This document shows positions 39,913 to 48,851 of a stretch of 56,780 nucleotides of DNA, piece after piece; position 1 is the first letter of the stretch; each line of letters opens with the position of its first letter. The notes under the pieces are model-generated. The model was not told the DNA's origin, did no database searches, and worked only from the letters and a program-made list of their open reading frames with translations. Source of the stretch: 2-01-FULL-39-33 sp964361645 (lineage in GTDB: Bacteria > Patescibacteriota > Patescibacteriia > 2-01-FULL-39-33); the NCBI GenBank assembly GCA_964361645.1, contig CAYIBK010000005.1, positions 1 through 56,780 of the forward strand, written 5' to 3'. A program made the position numbers and the translations under genes.

Positions 39913-41091
39913 ATGAAAGCATATATTTTGCCTTGTGATAAAATAATTGATCCATTAGATGAGTCGGCTCGTGATTGCTTGATTACCAATAAGCCACTTA
40001 GACAATTACAAGCAGAGGTATTGATTAATCTAGGGCTACAAGCTGTATTTATAAGTGAGGTTTCTGAGATTTCAGACCAAGATGAATATATTGTTTTTAC
40101 TGACAATTTATATTTCACCAAAGAGCTATTAAAAGAATTTATTACTAGAGCTCAAAAACACAACAGTGTTTGTACTTGCGCTCTTAAAGCTGGGACTACT
40201 ACTCGTTTGACAGCAGTTAAACTTCAGGATGTACAAATACATTCTGATCATGTTGAGTATAGGCTGTATTATTTTCCCAATGTAATGTCTAGAGATCTTC
40301 ATACTACGGTAATTATTGATCCAGACGAACTCCCATTTTCTATTACTATGCCACGTCATATGTGTGGCGCAAATGAATATTTTGTTTCACTAACTGAAAA
40401 GTTGCTGGTTCAAATAGACCATTGGGTCAATCTGTGGATTGCCAATGTTCTGACAACCCTGTCAGATGGGGCTAGGTTACAAAAGAGTTCCAAAATTAAA
40501 TTACTTTTTTTGGCCATGAAGGCATGCTCTTTTAACAAGTGGAGCATTTTGAAACAAATTAATAAAATTGGTAGTAACTGTGATATTCATCCCACTGCTT
40601 ATATTGAAGGTAGTTCTATAGGTGACAATGTGACAATAGGAGCTGGTGCTGTAATTAGAAATTCAGTTATTGGCAATAGAGTTAATTTGGGCAATGGAGT
40701 AGTTATCGAAGAGTCAGTAATTGGAGACCAATCTACAGTTTTAAGTGGTCATGTTATATATTCTGTTTTATACCCATCTAGTTTCTCAGTCTCTGGATTT
40801 ATTACGGCTAGTTTCATGGGCAGAGAAACCTTTGCCGGAGCTAATTCCACCATGACAGATTTCCGTTTTGATAGGAAAAATGTGATGGTTATGAAAGATG
40901 GCGTTTTAATTGATAGTGGAAATAATTTTCTAGGATCTTGCTTGGGGCACGGATCTTATTTGGGTTCTGGGTGTGTGGTGGCTCCCGGAAGATCTATTCC
41001 CAGTGGATTACATTTGACTATGGATAACGATCGAGTTATTCATGATCTTAGTAACTCCCCAACAATCAACGGATTTAGAATCGTTTCATAA
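39913..41091 (+). CDS. Nucleotidyltransferase-like protein with left-handed beta-helix (GlmU-like)
   Basis: 392 residues. The N-terminal 190 residues are weakly like a sugar-nucleotidyltransferase (ILPCDKIIDPLD, NKPLRQLQAEVLINLGLQAV) but lack an obvious GxGTR nucleotide loop. From residue about 225 come hexapeptide repeats: IHPTAYIEGSSIGDNVTIGA, VIRNSVIGNRVNLGNGVVI, and later GSCLGHGSYLGSGCVVAPG, forming a left-handed helix of the kind used for acetyl or acyl transfer. The ATG at 39913, eight bases after AAAGGAG (39898-39904), is chosen over 39877, which overlaps the reductase gene. Confidence 0.72.
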   Translation: MKAYILPCDKIIDPLDESARDCLITNKPLRQLQAEVLINLGLQAVFISEVSEISDQDEYIVFTDNLYFTKELLKEFITRAQKHNSVCTCALKAGTTTRLTAVKLQDVQIHSDHVEYRLYYFPNVMSRDLHTTVIIDPDELPFSITMPRHMCGANEYFVSLTEKLLVQIDHWVNLWIANVLTTLSDGARLQKSSKIKLLFLAMKACSFNKWSILKQINKIGSNCDIHPTAYIEGSSIGDNVTIGAGAVIRNSVIGNRVNLGNGVVIEESVIGDQSTVLSGHVIYSVLYPSSFSVSGFITASFMGRETFAGANSTMTDFRFDRKNVMVMKDGVLIDSGNNFLGSCLGHGSYLGSGCVVAPGRSIPSGLHLTMDNDRVIHDLSNSPTINGFRIVS

Positions 41092-41097
41092 ATAAGC

Positions 41098-41127
41098 ACC
41101 GCTCCAAAATTGGAGCGGTTTTTTTAT
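41098..41127 (+). terminator. Terminator of the reductase/beta-helix pair
   Basis: ACCGCTCCAA (41098-41107) and TTGGAGCGGT (41110-41119), then TTTTTTT. Confidence 0.9.
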
Positions 41128-41190
41128 TTTAAATATTTATTGTTTTTTAGGCTGTTAACTAGTATAATTACCATATATTTTAAAATATTT

Positions 41191-42837
41191 ATGAACGGTT
41201 TCGCTGTTACTGGATTAGTATTTGTTGCTATGCCCTCTATCATCGTGGGATTTTTTATTTTAGTTAAGGGATTAAGGACGCTTAATAATACCACTTTAAT
41301 TTGGTCGGCATTTTTATTCTCCGTAGCTTTGTGGGGTTTTGGTATGTATAAAATAGGAACAGCCATTGATCCCATTAATTCCATGTATTGGTGGCGAGTA
41401 GCAGAATTGGGAGTGATTTTAATCCCAGTATTATTAGTCCATTTTGTTATAAGCTTTTTAGGATTAAAAAGAAAATTATTACTATTTATTTTTTATATAG
41501 TCACTGCTGGATTTTTGTATTGCGATGTATTTACTAATTATTTTGTTGATAAATTATATTTTGCTTTTAATCAGTTTTATTATATTTTGGGAACTCCTCT
41601 TTATACCATTTTTATATTAATTTTTGTTCTTTCTGTAATTTATATTTTATTTGAGTTGCGCCGAGCTTATAAAAGGACAACGGGATTGACCCATTATCAA
41701 ATTAAATATTTAATGTGGATATTTGCAGTTGGTTTTAGTGGTGGCGTTACTTCTTATCTGCCTGTTTATAATATAAATATATATCCTGCTTGGAACGCCA
41801 CAATAATAATTTCCATGTTAATGATTACCTATATTATTTTCAAACATCATTTCATGGATATTAAGGTCATTGCCACTCAAGTATTTGCTGTAATCATAAG
41901 TTCTATAACCTTAACTGATGTTTTCTCTGCTAAATCAACTCTGGATTTAATTGCGCGCATCAGCATATTTTTGATTACGGTTATTTTTGCGTTTCTATTA
42001 ATTCAGTTAGTTTTAAGAGATGTGAATCGTCGCGAAAAAATGGAGGTTTTAACCAAAGATTTGAAGAAAGTAACTATAAATCTAAAAAAAGCTAACGATA
42101 AATTAAAGAGATTAGATCAGGCTAAACTAGAATTTTTATCTATTGCTTCCCATCAACTTCGCACGCCCCTAACAGTTATTAAGGGTTATGTTTCTATGAT
42201 GTTAGAAGGTAATTTTGGTGAAATACCCAAATTAGTCAAAGAAAATTTAAACAAAATTTATTTAGCCAATGAACGGCTTATCAGCTTAGTGGAAAGCTTA
42301 CTTAATATTTCTCGCATTGAATCAGGGCGCTTGGAGTTTGATATTAAGCCGACTGATCTAGTGACAATAACACAATCACTAATGGGCGATTTTAAAATTA
42401 AGGCTAAGAAAAAAGGACTACAACTAAATTTTTTAGTGGAAAAAAATATCCCTAATGTTTTGGTTGATGCTCAAAAAATAAAAGAAGTAATAATTTATTT
42501 AATAGATAATGCTATTAAATATACTGATCGTGGCCATATTGATGTTAGTCTCTACCCCGAAAGCCAATCAGTGATCTTTACTTGTCAGGATACCGGCCAG
42601 GGAATTTCGGTTCAAGATTTGTCTAACTTGTTTAATAAGTTTATTCAAAAAAATGATACAGCCAGTGCTTTAAGCGAGAGTACAGGACTAAGCCTTTATT
42701 TTTCTAAAATGGTGGTAGAAAATATGGATGGTAAAATTTGGGCAGAAAGTGCGGGAGTTAACCAGGGCAGTAAATTTTTATTTAGCGTACCTAGAGCTGG
42801 GAAAAATCCAATTAAAAAATCAGAGTCTAAGAATTAG
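41191..42837 (+). CDS. Membrane sensor histidine kinase with seven-helix N-terminus (first of a pair)
   Basis: About 548 residues. Seven or more hydrophobic helices (about 1-280; for example FAVTGLVFVAMPSIIVGFFI, LLLFIFYIVTAGFLYC), a coiled coil (KKVTINLKKANDKLKRLDQAK), the H box SIASHQLRTPLTVIKGY with His321, the N box LIDNAIKYTDRG and G1 DTGQGIS. The G2 box reads STGLSLYF instead of GTGLGLYF and the F box is LFNKF, so the ATP lid may be impaired. The ATG at 41191 is preferred because an upstream start at 41110 lies in the preceding terminator. TATAAT at 41163-41168. Confidence 0.92.
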   Translation: MNGFAVTGLVFVAMPSIIVGFFILVKGLRTLNNTTLIWSAFLFSVALWGFGMYKIGTAIDPINSMYWWRVAELGVILIPVLLVHFVISFLGLKRKLLLFIFYIVTAGFLYCDVFTNYFVDKLYFAFNQFYYILGTPLYTIFILIFVLSVIYILFELRRAYKRTTGLTHYQIKYLMWIFAVGFSGGVTSYLPVYNINIYPAWNATIIISMLMITYIIFKHHFMDIKVIATQVFAVIISSITLTDVFSAKSTLDLIARISIFLITVIFAFLLIQLVLRDVNRREKMEVLTKDLKKVTINLKKANDKLKRLDQAKLEFLSIASHQLRTPLTVIKGYVSMMLEGNFGEIPKLVKENLNKIYLANERLISLVESLLNISRIESGRLEFDIKPTDLVTITQSLMGDFKIKAKKKGLQLNFLVEKNIPNVLVDAQKIKEVIIYLIDNAIKYTDRGHIDVSLYPESQSVIFTCQDTGQGISVQDLSNLFNKFIQKNDTASALSESTGLSLYFSKMVVENMDGKIWAESAGVNQGSKFLFSVPRAGKNPIKKSESKN

Positions 42838-42840
42838 TTT

Positions 42841-44493
42841 ATGGATATAAAAAATATAGTTCTAATAATTGTCAGTTTAATTAACCTGTTCTTAGGTTTT
42901 ATTATTTTTATTCAACGCCCCGTTAAAAAATCAAATATTATCTTCAGTTTAATTGTTTTCACCGTGGTTTTGTGGGCAACTTTAATTGTTATTTATCGTT
43001 ACATGGTCCAATTAGCGATAGCTATATTTTTAGTTCGTTTATTTTTTGCTGTTGCTATTTTTATGCCGCTGCTTTTTTTATTTTTTACTTTTATTTTTCC
43101 CAAACCCAAAAAACTTTGGAATAAAAGCATCATGTTTCTAATCTCTCTTCCGGTACTGGTGGTTTTCTTTATAACTCTTCTAACCGATATTATCATAAGT
43201 AATCTTCAGATAAATATCGGCGCCGAGAATATAATTATTTTTAGCCGTTGGTTTTTTATTTACGCTCTAACTGTTTCCATTTATTTTCTTTGGACTCTTA
43301 CTAATTTATTTCTTGATATTTTTAAGACTTCCGGGACAACTAGGACACAATTAAAATACCTTTTTGTCGGCCTACTGTCATCATTGATAATTTCTTTGAC
43401 CACTAATTTATTTATGCCTTGGTTTGGTTATTTTGGCCCCGATTGGATTGGTCAGACTTCAACAGTTATTTGGATCGCTTTTATGTCTTACGCTTTGGTT
43501 AAACATCGTTTAATGGATATTAAAATTATTACCACTATTTTGTTTTCCATTTTTGTGGTGATTATATCGGGTTTTTATATTTTTGAATCTCAAACGACGG
43601 TGGAATTATTTTTTAGGATTTCCATGTTTGCTTTAACTCTCCTTTTTATTTTATTGCTTATTAGATCGGTTTTAAATGAAGTTAGCCGTCGGGAGGATAT
43701 GGAAAAATTGACTCAAGATTTGCAAATAGCCACTAAAGACTTAAGGGGTGTTAACAAAGAATTAAAAAAATTAGACCAAGCTAAATCAGAATTTTTATCT
43801 ATCGCTTCTCATCAACTTAGAACGCCCTTAACTGTTATCAAGGGTTATGTTTCTATGATGTTAGAAGGCAGTTTCGGCAAATTGCCCAAATTGATTGGAG
43901 AAAATTTAAATAAAGTGTATTTGTCCAATGAAAGACTTATCAGTTTAGTAGAAAGTTTGCTTAATATCTCTCGCATTGAATCTGGCCGTTTAGAATTTGA
44001 TATTCAACCAACTGATTTAATTAAAATCACCGAACCCATAATCGACGGTTTTAAACAAAAAACTGATCAAAAAGGTTTGAAATTAGAATTTTCGCCAGAT
44101 AAAAATGTTCCATCTGTTTTAGCTGATTCTTCTAAAATAAAAGAAGTAATATCCAACTTAATAGACAATTCCATTAAATATACCAATAAGGGAGAAATTA
44201 TCATTAGTCTTCATCAAGAAAGCCAATCCATTATTTTTAGTTGTCAAGATACTGGCATTGGCATATTGCCAGAAGATTTGCCAAGATTATTTGAAAAATT
44301 TGTCAGAGGCAAGGGTATGATGCAGGTTTATACCGAAGGCACAGGACTTGGTCTTTATTTTGCCAGGATGGTTATAGAAAATATGGGTGGCCGTATTTGG
44401 GTGGAGAGTGCTGGTAAAGATCAAGGCAGTAAATTTTCTTTTTCGCTACCAGTAGCTGATAAGAGTAAAATAAAAAAAATAAAACCAGAGTAG
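42841..44493 (+). CDS. Membrane sensor histidine kinase (second of a pair)
   Basis: 550 residues; a paralogue of the kinase ending three bases upstream. Same order: multi-helix membrane sensor, a coiled coil with RREDMEKLTQDLQIATKDL, the H box SIASHQLRTPLTVIKGY with His324, N box LIDNSIKYTNKG, G1 DTGIGILPEDL, F box LFEKF and an intact G2 GTGLGLYFARM. It should be a competent kinase. There is no response regulator next to it; the nearest receiver is at 51409. It may form a heterodimer with the first kinase. Confidence 0.94.
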   Translation: MDIKNIVLIIVSLINLFLGFIIFIQRPVKKSNIIFSLIVFTVVLWATLIVIYRYMVQLAIAIFLVRLFFAVAIFMPLLFLFFTFIFPKPKKLWNKSIMFLISLPVLVVFFITLLTDIIISNLQINIGAENIIIFSRWFFIYALTVSIYFLWTLTNLFLDIFKTSGTTRTQLKYLFVGLLSSLIISLTTNLFMPWFGYFGPDWIGQTSTVIWIAFMSYALVKHRLMDIKIITTILFSIFVVIISGFYIFESQTTVELFFRISMFALTLLFILLLIRSVLNEVSRREDMEKLTQDLQIATKDLRGVNKELKKLDQAKSEFLSIASHQLRTPLTVIKGYVSMMLEGSFGKLPKLIGENLNKVYLSNERLISLVESLLNISRIESGRLEFDIQPTDLIKITEPIIDGFKQKTDQKGLKLEFSPDKNVPSVLADSSKIKEVISNLIDNSIKYTNKGEIIISLHQESQSIIFSCQDTGIGILPEDLPRLFEKFVRGKGMMQVYTEGTGLGLYFARMVIENMGGRIWVESAGKDQGSKFSFSLPVADKSKIKKIKPE

Positions 44494-44512
44494 TCGCATA
44501 AAAATAAAAAAG

Positions 44513-44535
44513 CCACCTTATTTCAGGTGGTTTTT
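44513..44535. terminator. Terminator between convergent genes
   Basis: CCACCT (44513-44518), loop TATTTC, AGGTGG (44525-44530), then TTTTT; A residues on the other side serve the minus strand. Confidence 0.7.
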
Positions 44536-45128
44536 GGTAATCTAGACATAGCCTTTTCGTATTTAAGGTAGAATTTTCTGGCTATCTCCGGATAATCAGG
44601 TTCTAGCAAATGGATCAGGGGGACATAATGTATCATGGTTTCATTGGTTTTTCTCTTTATTTTTTCTGGAGTGCAATTAGGCATAGTTCGAAGATTATGT
44701 AGCCGATCACAAAGCTTAATGATAATCACCTTAAGTGGGCTAGTTTTAATTCTTTGGTGGTAAGCCTTAAGTCGGCTGGCTTTTGTTTTAAATACCCTGC
44801 CATCCATTTTAGGCATACTTAGTAGTATTACCATTTTGGCTACTTCATCACCAAAAAGAACTTTAATTCTGTCCTCGTCCAATAAAAAGCTATCTTCCAG
44901 TATGTCGTGCATTAGGGCGGTCATAATCATTTCGCTATCAAAGATTTGCAGTTCATCAATCAAAATCAAAGCCGTGGCTCTTAAGTGATTAAAATATCTC
45001 GTGCCATCATCCCTTTGTTGATTGCGATGGCCGTATTTGGCATTGATATAAGCCCAATCTATTAAGACTAGCTCGAGATTAGTAACCTTTAATTTTAGCC
45101 GATCTAAAAAGCTTTGATGGTTTTCCAT
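44523..45128 (-). CDS. HD-domain (p)ppGpp hydrolase-like protein (RSH, hydrolase only)
   Basis: 201 residues. RelA/SpoT-type HD domain: YGHRNQQRDDGTRYFNHLRA, MTALMHDILEDS (HD-x3-ED), FGDEVAKMVILLSM and KLCDRLHNLRT, which together make the Mn-dependent hydrolase site. There is no synthetase or TGS domain, so it is a small alarmone hydrolase resembling MESH1 or SpoT-HD. It has its own promoter (TTGACA-17-TAAAGT) and AAGGAG site. Other phosphorylated nucleotides may be substrates. Confidence 0.85.
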   Translation of the reverse strand: MENHQSFLDRLKLKVTNLELVLIDWAYINAKYGHRNQQRDDGTRYFNHLRATALILIDELQIFDSEMIMTALMHDILEDSFLLDEDRIKVLFGDEVAKMVILLSMPKMDGRVFKTKASRLKAYHQRIKTSPLKVIIIKLCDRLHNLRTMPNCTPEKIKRKTNETMIHYVPLIHLLEPDYPEIARKFYLKYEKAMSRLPKTT

Positions 45129-45161
45129 GGCTATTCTCCTTGTAAGGTGCTTTGGAAGATA

Positions 45162-45190
45162 ACTTTAACATATAAATTAATAATTGTCAA
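45162..45190 (-). promoter_or_regulatory. Promoter of the HD-domain gene
   Basis: Minus strand TTGACA (45185-45190), 17-base spacer, TAAAGT (45162-45167); leader about 30 bases with AAGGAG before the ATG. Confidence 0.72.
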
Positions 45191-45220
45191 ATAAAAAATT
45201 TCAGCTCAAGTTAAGTGCTA

Positions 45221-45931
45221 TCATGTTAACTTTCTCATTTTATAACAAATAATACCTTCCTTAATATATTGATTGGTAAGTAGGGGATAGAAAATCTCGT
45301 CCTTAATTTTTGTTCGGCAAAAATCTTTAGTTTTGAAACTCACTGAATTAATTTTTTGGACTAATAATTTGTCATAAACATAATATATTTTTTTATTTTT
45401 AGTTACAGAAATAGAATCAAGTTTATAAATATTTTTAATAAATTTTCCAATTATTTTTACTGCTTTATTTACGGCTTTTATTCTATCTCTATCTCTCATG
45501 CCAAATTCCAATTCAATACTATTGTCTAGAATTTGGCTAATTGGCCCTTTAGGATCAGGCCAAAGTAAAACCTTTCTTAAGTTGATGTATTTTAAAGGAA
45601 ATTTTTTTGGTAATTTATAGCGTGGAACAATTATAAAATCATCAGTTCCCCAATTGGCTTCATGAATATCTATGATATATTTATATTTTTTAGCTACCTT
45701 AAGATTATCAGAAGCTATTTTTTGTTCATATAATTTTGATGTTTTATTACCAGGATAAGATCTGTTAAGATCTGCCTCAATAAACCTAACATTTTTATCT
45801 AGGGCTCTGGGGTTGGCAATCAAGACATCAAAATATTTTTCTAAACCACTATCTTCTAAAATTTTAGCAGTCTCTAGGCCTATTTTTTCATTGCCATGTG
45901 TGGCCATAATAAGTAAAAGTTGTTTTTTCAT
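45221..45931 (-). CDS. Succinylglutamate desuccinylase/aspartoacylase-like M14 zinc hydrolase
   Basis: 236 residues. Zinc ligands in ATHGNEKIG (H-x2-E) and YIIDIHEANWG (His), with the substrate-binding ANPRALDKNVRFIEADLNRSYPG that typifies AstE/AspA proteins. The last 80 residues (ISVTKNKKIYYVYDKLL) form a C-terminal beta domain. It deacylates an N-acyl amino acid or related amide; the substrate is not evident. Confidence 0.85.
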   Translation of the reverse strand: MKKQLLLIMATHGNEKIGLETAKILEDSGLEKYFDVLIANPRALDKNVRFIEADLNRSYPGNKTSKLYEQKIASDNLKVAKKYKYIIDIHEANWGTDDFIIVPRYKLPKKFPLKYINLRKVLLWPDPKGPISQILDNSIELEFGMRDRDRIKAVNKAVKIIGKFIKNIYKLDSISVTKNKKIYYVYDKLLVQKINSVSFKTKDFCRTKIKDEIFYPLLTNQYIKEGIICYKMRKLT

Positions 45932-45960
45932 ATTTTTAAAAATTTAATAATTAATAATTT

Positions 45961-45990
45961 CTGGAGCAAGCCATGCTTGGCTTGCTCCAG
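45961..45990. repeat. Perfect palindrome downstream of the GNAT gene
   Basis: CTGGAGCAAGCCA (45961-45973), loop TGCT, TGGCTTGCTCCAG (45978-45990). It has no strong T run, so a REP-like element as well as a possible terminator for the minus-strand gene ending at 45997. Confidence 0.75.
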
Positions 45991-45996
45991 TTGCAT

Positions 45997-46560
45997 TCAG
46001 TGGATTTTAAGTGCCCAATAGTTTCTTTGGCATTCTTTAGCGTCAAAAATGTCGAGTTCATTAAATCCTAATTTAGAATATAAGATGCGTGCCGATATAG
46101 CCCTAATATCTGTTCGCAAAAGTATAGTTGCAAATCCTCGCCCCATTGCCCATTTAATTAATTTTCGACTAAGCTCCGTGCCAACATTTTTAATGCGCAT
46201 ATTGGCTTTGACGCCCAACTCGTCAATGTAAAAAACGCGCCTATCTTTTTTAAAGAAATGATCTAGTTGCGTAGTTCCAGAAATTAGACGCATTTCTTCT
46301 CGGTTTACTCCATATCCCCAAGTAAGACCAATTGGTTCTAGATGTAATGATGAATTGGCTGTTAGAGCTAAAAATCCTTTAGCTTGTTTTTTTCTTAGCT
46401 CTAAATACATATTCTTTAATACCTCAGACATAGTCCAAAAACTCTCATTCCATGGCGGTTCTTGCCAAATTTCGCAATAAAGCGAGGCGCAACCATCTAA
46501 AAGATAAAGTGGTGTATTATCCGGATGTAATTCTGTGATCTGGAAACCTGTTTTACTCAT
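45997..46560 (-). CDS. GNAT-family N-acetyltransferase
   Basis: 187 residues. The GNAT core is in the C-terminal half: FYIDELGVKANMRIKNVGTE holds the acetyl-CoA pyrophosphate loop (altered from the usual Q/R-x2-G-x-G/A), then SRKLIKWAMGRGFATILLRTD and ISARILYSKLGFNELD. The N-terminal half (CEIWQEPPWNE) recalls acetyltransferases with a small lid. Acceptor unknown. Confidence 0.8.
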   Translation of the reverse strand: MSKTGFQITELHPDNTPLYLLDGCASLYCEIWQEPPWNESFWTMSEVLKNMYLELRKKQAKGFLALTANSSLHLEPIGLTWGYGVNREEMRLISGTTQLDHFFKKDRRVFYIDELGVKANMRIKNVGTELSRKLIKWAMGRGFATILLRTDIRAISARILYSKLGFNELDIFDAKECQRNYWALKIH

Positions 46561-46602
46561 TTTTTAATCCTCTCATTTTTGGTTGTGGTTTCATCACACA
46601 AA

Positions 46603-46629
46603 AACACCCTCCCACTCGGGAAGGCGTTG
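46603..46629 (-). terminator. Terminator of yerC
   Basis: On the minus strand AACGCCTTCCC pairs, with GU wobbles, with GGGAGGGTGTT and is followed by TTTGTG. A second hairpin at about 46659-46690 overlaps the 3' coding end. Confidence 0.55.
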
Positions 46630-46654
46630 GGTTTATATTTTAATTATAAAAATA

Positions 46655-46981
46655 TCAACACAGCTCTTTCCCGACTGAGGAAGAGTTGTGATGATGAGTT
46701 TTTAAGCGTTTTAAAATTAATTGATATCCACCCATGCCGTTATTTAGCCACATAGCTACGCGACTAACAGTGGTGGTACTAACCTTTAATTTCTCGGCTA
46801 TTTTTCTATAAGTCCAATTCTTTTGTAGCAATTGGACGATTTCCCAGCGTTCGCTCATCTCGGTAATTTCATCAATAGTGCAAAGATCACGAAAAAAGGC
46901 CTCAGCTTCTTTTATGGTCTTAAGCGATAAAATAGCCTTAAATAAGTTGTCGGTTTGTTTGTTGAATTTGAATTTTTTCAT
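46655..46981 (-). CDS. YerC/YecD family TrpR-related DNA-binding protein
   Basis: 108 residues. TrpR-type helix-turn-helix: LKTIKEAEAFFRDLCTIDEI, EMSERWEIVQLLQ, then the recognition region WTYRKIAEKLKVSTTTVSRV followed by NNGMGGYQLIL. The YerC/YecD family is a small regulator group near TrpR whose ligand is uncertain. Its promoter region has two tandem GTATTACT units (46986-47001), which may be its own operator. Confidence 0.9.
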   Translation of the reverse strand: MKKFKFNKQTDNLFKAILSLKTIKEAEAFFRDLCTIDEITEMSERWEIVQLLQKNWTYRKIAEKLKVSTTTVSRVAMWLNNGMGGYQLILKRLKTHHHNSSSVGKELC

Positions 46982-47001
46982 ATTTGTATTACTGTATTAC
47001 T

Positions 47002-47030
47002 ATACTAACACAGATAGAATAATATGTCAA
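47002..47030 (-). promoter_or_regulatory. yerC promoter with tandem repeats downstream
   Basis: Minus strand TTGACA (47025-47030), 17-base spacer, TAGTAT (47002-47007). Two GTATTACT repeats (46986-46993, 46994-47001 on the plus strand) lie between the -10 box and the ATG. Confidence 0.72.
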
Positions 47031-47048
47031 GAGTGATTAATAATAACC

Positions 47049-47077
47049 AAAAAACCCACCAACTTGGCAGGTTTTTT
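47049..47077. terminator. Terminator of thrS
   Basis: AAAAAACCCACC and TTGGCAGGTTTTTT around AAC; bidirectional T/A runs. Confidence 0.8.
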
Positions 47078-47090
47078 ATAAATAAATAAA

Positions 47091-48815
47091 TTATTTCTTT
47101 TCTTTAATTTTTTCTTTAATTTCTGATATAAAATTATCAAGTTTTTTGGGGCCCTGATCACCATCACTTCTTTTTCTGACAGCCACCATCTGGTCATTTT
47201 GTTCTTTTTCTCCAATTACCAAAATATAAGGAATTTTTTCTTTTTCGGCATTTCTAATGCGTTTGCCCAATGATTCATTACTAGCATCCATTCTTACTCT
47301 TATATTTTCCTTTTTTAAAATCCCCATCACTTCATTACTATAAGTGATGAATTTTTCTGATATTGGTATTATCATAATTTGAATCGGCGATAGCCAAAGA
47401 GGAAAAGCACCAACATAATGTTCTATTAAAATCCCCAAGAATCTTTCAATACTGCCATAAATTGCTCGATGCAACATAATTGGTCGATGTTTCTTGCCAT
47501 CTTCGCCAATATATTCAAGATCAAATTTTTCTGGCATCGAAAAATCTAATTGAATAGTGCCACATTGCCAAGTTCGGCCAATGGTATCGCGTAAATGAAA
47601 GTCTATTTTGGGTCCATAGAAAGCACCATCACCCTCATTAATCTTAAATTCTATCTTCCTTTCTTCCAGCGCTTCTTTGAGGGCCGATTCAGCCTTATCC
47701 CAGGTTTCTTTGGAGCCCATCGCTTTTTCTGGTTTAGTGCTAAGTTCAATAGAATATTTAAAATCAAAAGTTTTATAGATAAAATCCACAAAATCAATTA
47801 ATTCAATTATTTGTTCTTTTAATTGATCTGGCGTGCAGAAAATATGGGCATCATCTTGGGTAAAATTCCTAACCCTAAATAAGCCGTTTAAAACCCCGCT
47901 TTTTTCATGGCGGTGGACTAAGCCGAATTCCCCAGCCTTAATGGGCAGATCTTTATAGGAATGCGGGTTGGTTTTATAAATAAGCAAATTGCCCGGACAA
48001 TTCATGGGTTTAACGGCAAAATTTTTCTCGTCAATTATTGTAAAATACATATTTTCTTTATAATGATCCCAGTGTCCGGAAGTTCGCCACAATTCCTCGT
48101 TTAGAATGATGGGGGTTTTATTTTCCTCGTAATTTCTTTTTTTCATTTCCTGTCTCATAAATTCTACCAGTGTGTTCCAAATAAAAGTTCCTTTATCATG
48201 AAAAAACGGAAAACCCGGACCCTCTTCATGGAAAGAAAATAAATCCAATTCCCGGCCTAATTTTTTATGATCTCTTTTTTCTGCCTCCTCTAACATCATC
48301 AGATATTTTTGCAATTCATCCTTGGTGCCAAATGCAGTGCCATAAATTCTTTGCAACATTTTATTTTTTTCACTGCCGCGCCAATAAGCGCCGGCAATTT
48401 TAAGTAGTTTAAAATGTCCAAGTTCTTTAGTGGTTTCCACATGTGGTCCGCGACACAAATCTTCAAACTCACCAACTTTATAAAAACTAACCCTGGTTTC
48501 ACCTTGTGCTGATAAATCATTGATTAATTCTTGCTTGTAGGGTTGTCCCTCTGTTTTTTTGAGTGCTTCTTTAATATCAACTTCTGTTTTTTCAAAAGAT
48601 AATTTTTTCTTGATTAGCTCGGTCATTACTTTCTCTATTTTTTTTAAATCATCAGTGGAAAAGGTTTTATCTGGCAAATCGAAATCATAATAAAAACCAT
48701 CATCAATCACCGGACCAATGGCAAATTTAACACCATCGCCGTATATTTCTTTAACCGCATAAGCTAGTAAATGAGATGTGGAATGTCTTATTTTTTCTAA
48801 TTGTTGATTATCCAT
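47091..48815 (-). CDS. thrS: Threonine--tRNA ligase (lacks the TGS domain)
   Basis: 574 residues versus about 640 for full-length enzymes. It starts directly with the editing domain (RHSTSHLLAYAVKEIYGDGV; C-x3-H in LCRGPHVET), so the N-terminal TGS domain is absent. Class II catalytic motifs follow: RTSGHWDHYKENMYF, KPMNCPGNLLIYK, RVRNFTQDDAHIFC, GAFYGPKIDFHL and LHRAIYGSIERFLGILIEHY, then the anticodon-binding domain (PIQIMIIPISEKF). Expression is predicted to be controlled by a T-box leader at 48852-49034. Confidence 0.96.
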   Translation of the reverse strand: MDNQQLEKIRHSTSHLLAYAVKEIYGDGVKFAIGPVIDDGFYYDFDLPDKTFSTDDLKKIEKVMTELIKKKLSFEKTEVDIKEALKKTEGQPYKQELINDLSAQGETRVSFYKVGEFEDLCRGPHVETTKELGHFKLLKIAGAYWRGSEKNKMLQRIYGTAFGTKDELQKYLMMLEEAEKRDHKKLGRELDLFSFHEEGPGFPFFHDKGTFIWNTLVEFMRQEMKKRNYEENKTPIILNEELWRTSGHWDHYKENMYFTIIDEKNFAVKPMNCPGNLLIYKTNPHSYKDLPIKAGEFGLVHRHEKSGVLNGLFRVRNFTQDDAHIFCTPDQLKEQIIELIDFVDFIYKTFDFKYSIELSTKPEKAMGSKETWDKAESALKEALEERKIEFKINEGDGAFYGPKIDFHLRDTIGRTWQCGTIQLDFSMPEKFDLEYIGEDGKKHRPIMLHRAIYGSIERFLGILIEHYVGAFPLWLSPIQIMIIPISEKFITYSNEVMGILKKENIRVRMDASNESLGKRIRNAEKEKIPYILVIGEKEQNDQMVAVRKRSDGDQGPKKLDNFISEIKEKIKEKK

Positions 48816-48851
48816 AAGATTAAATTATTTTTTACTTTTTAATTTAAAGAA

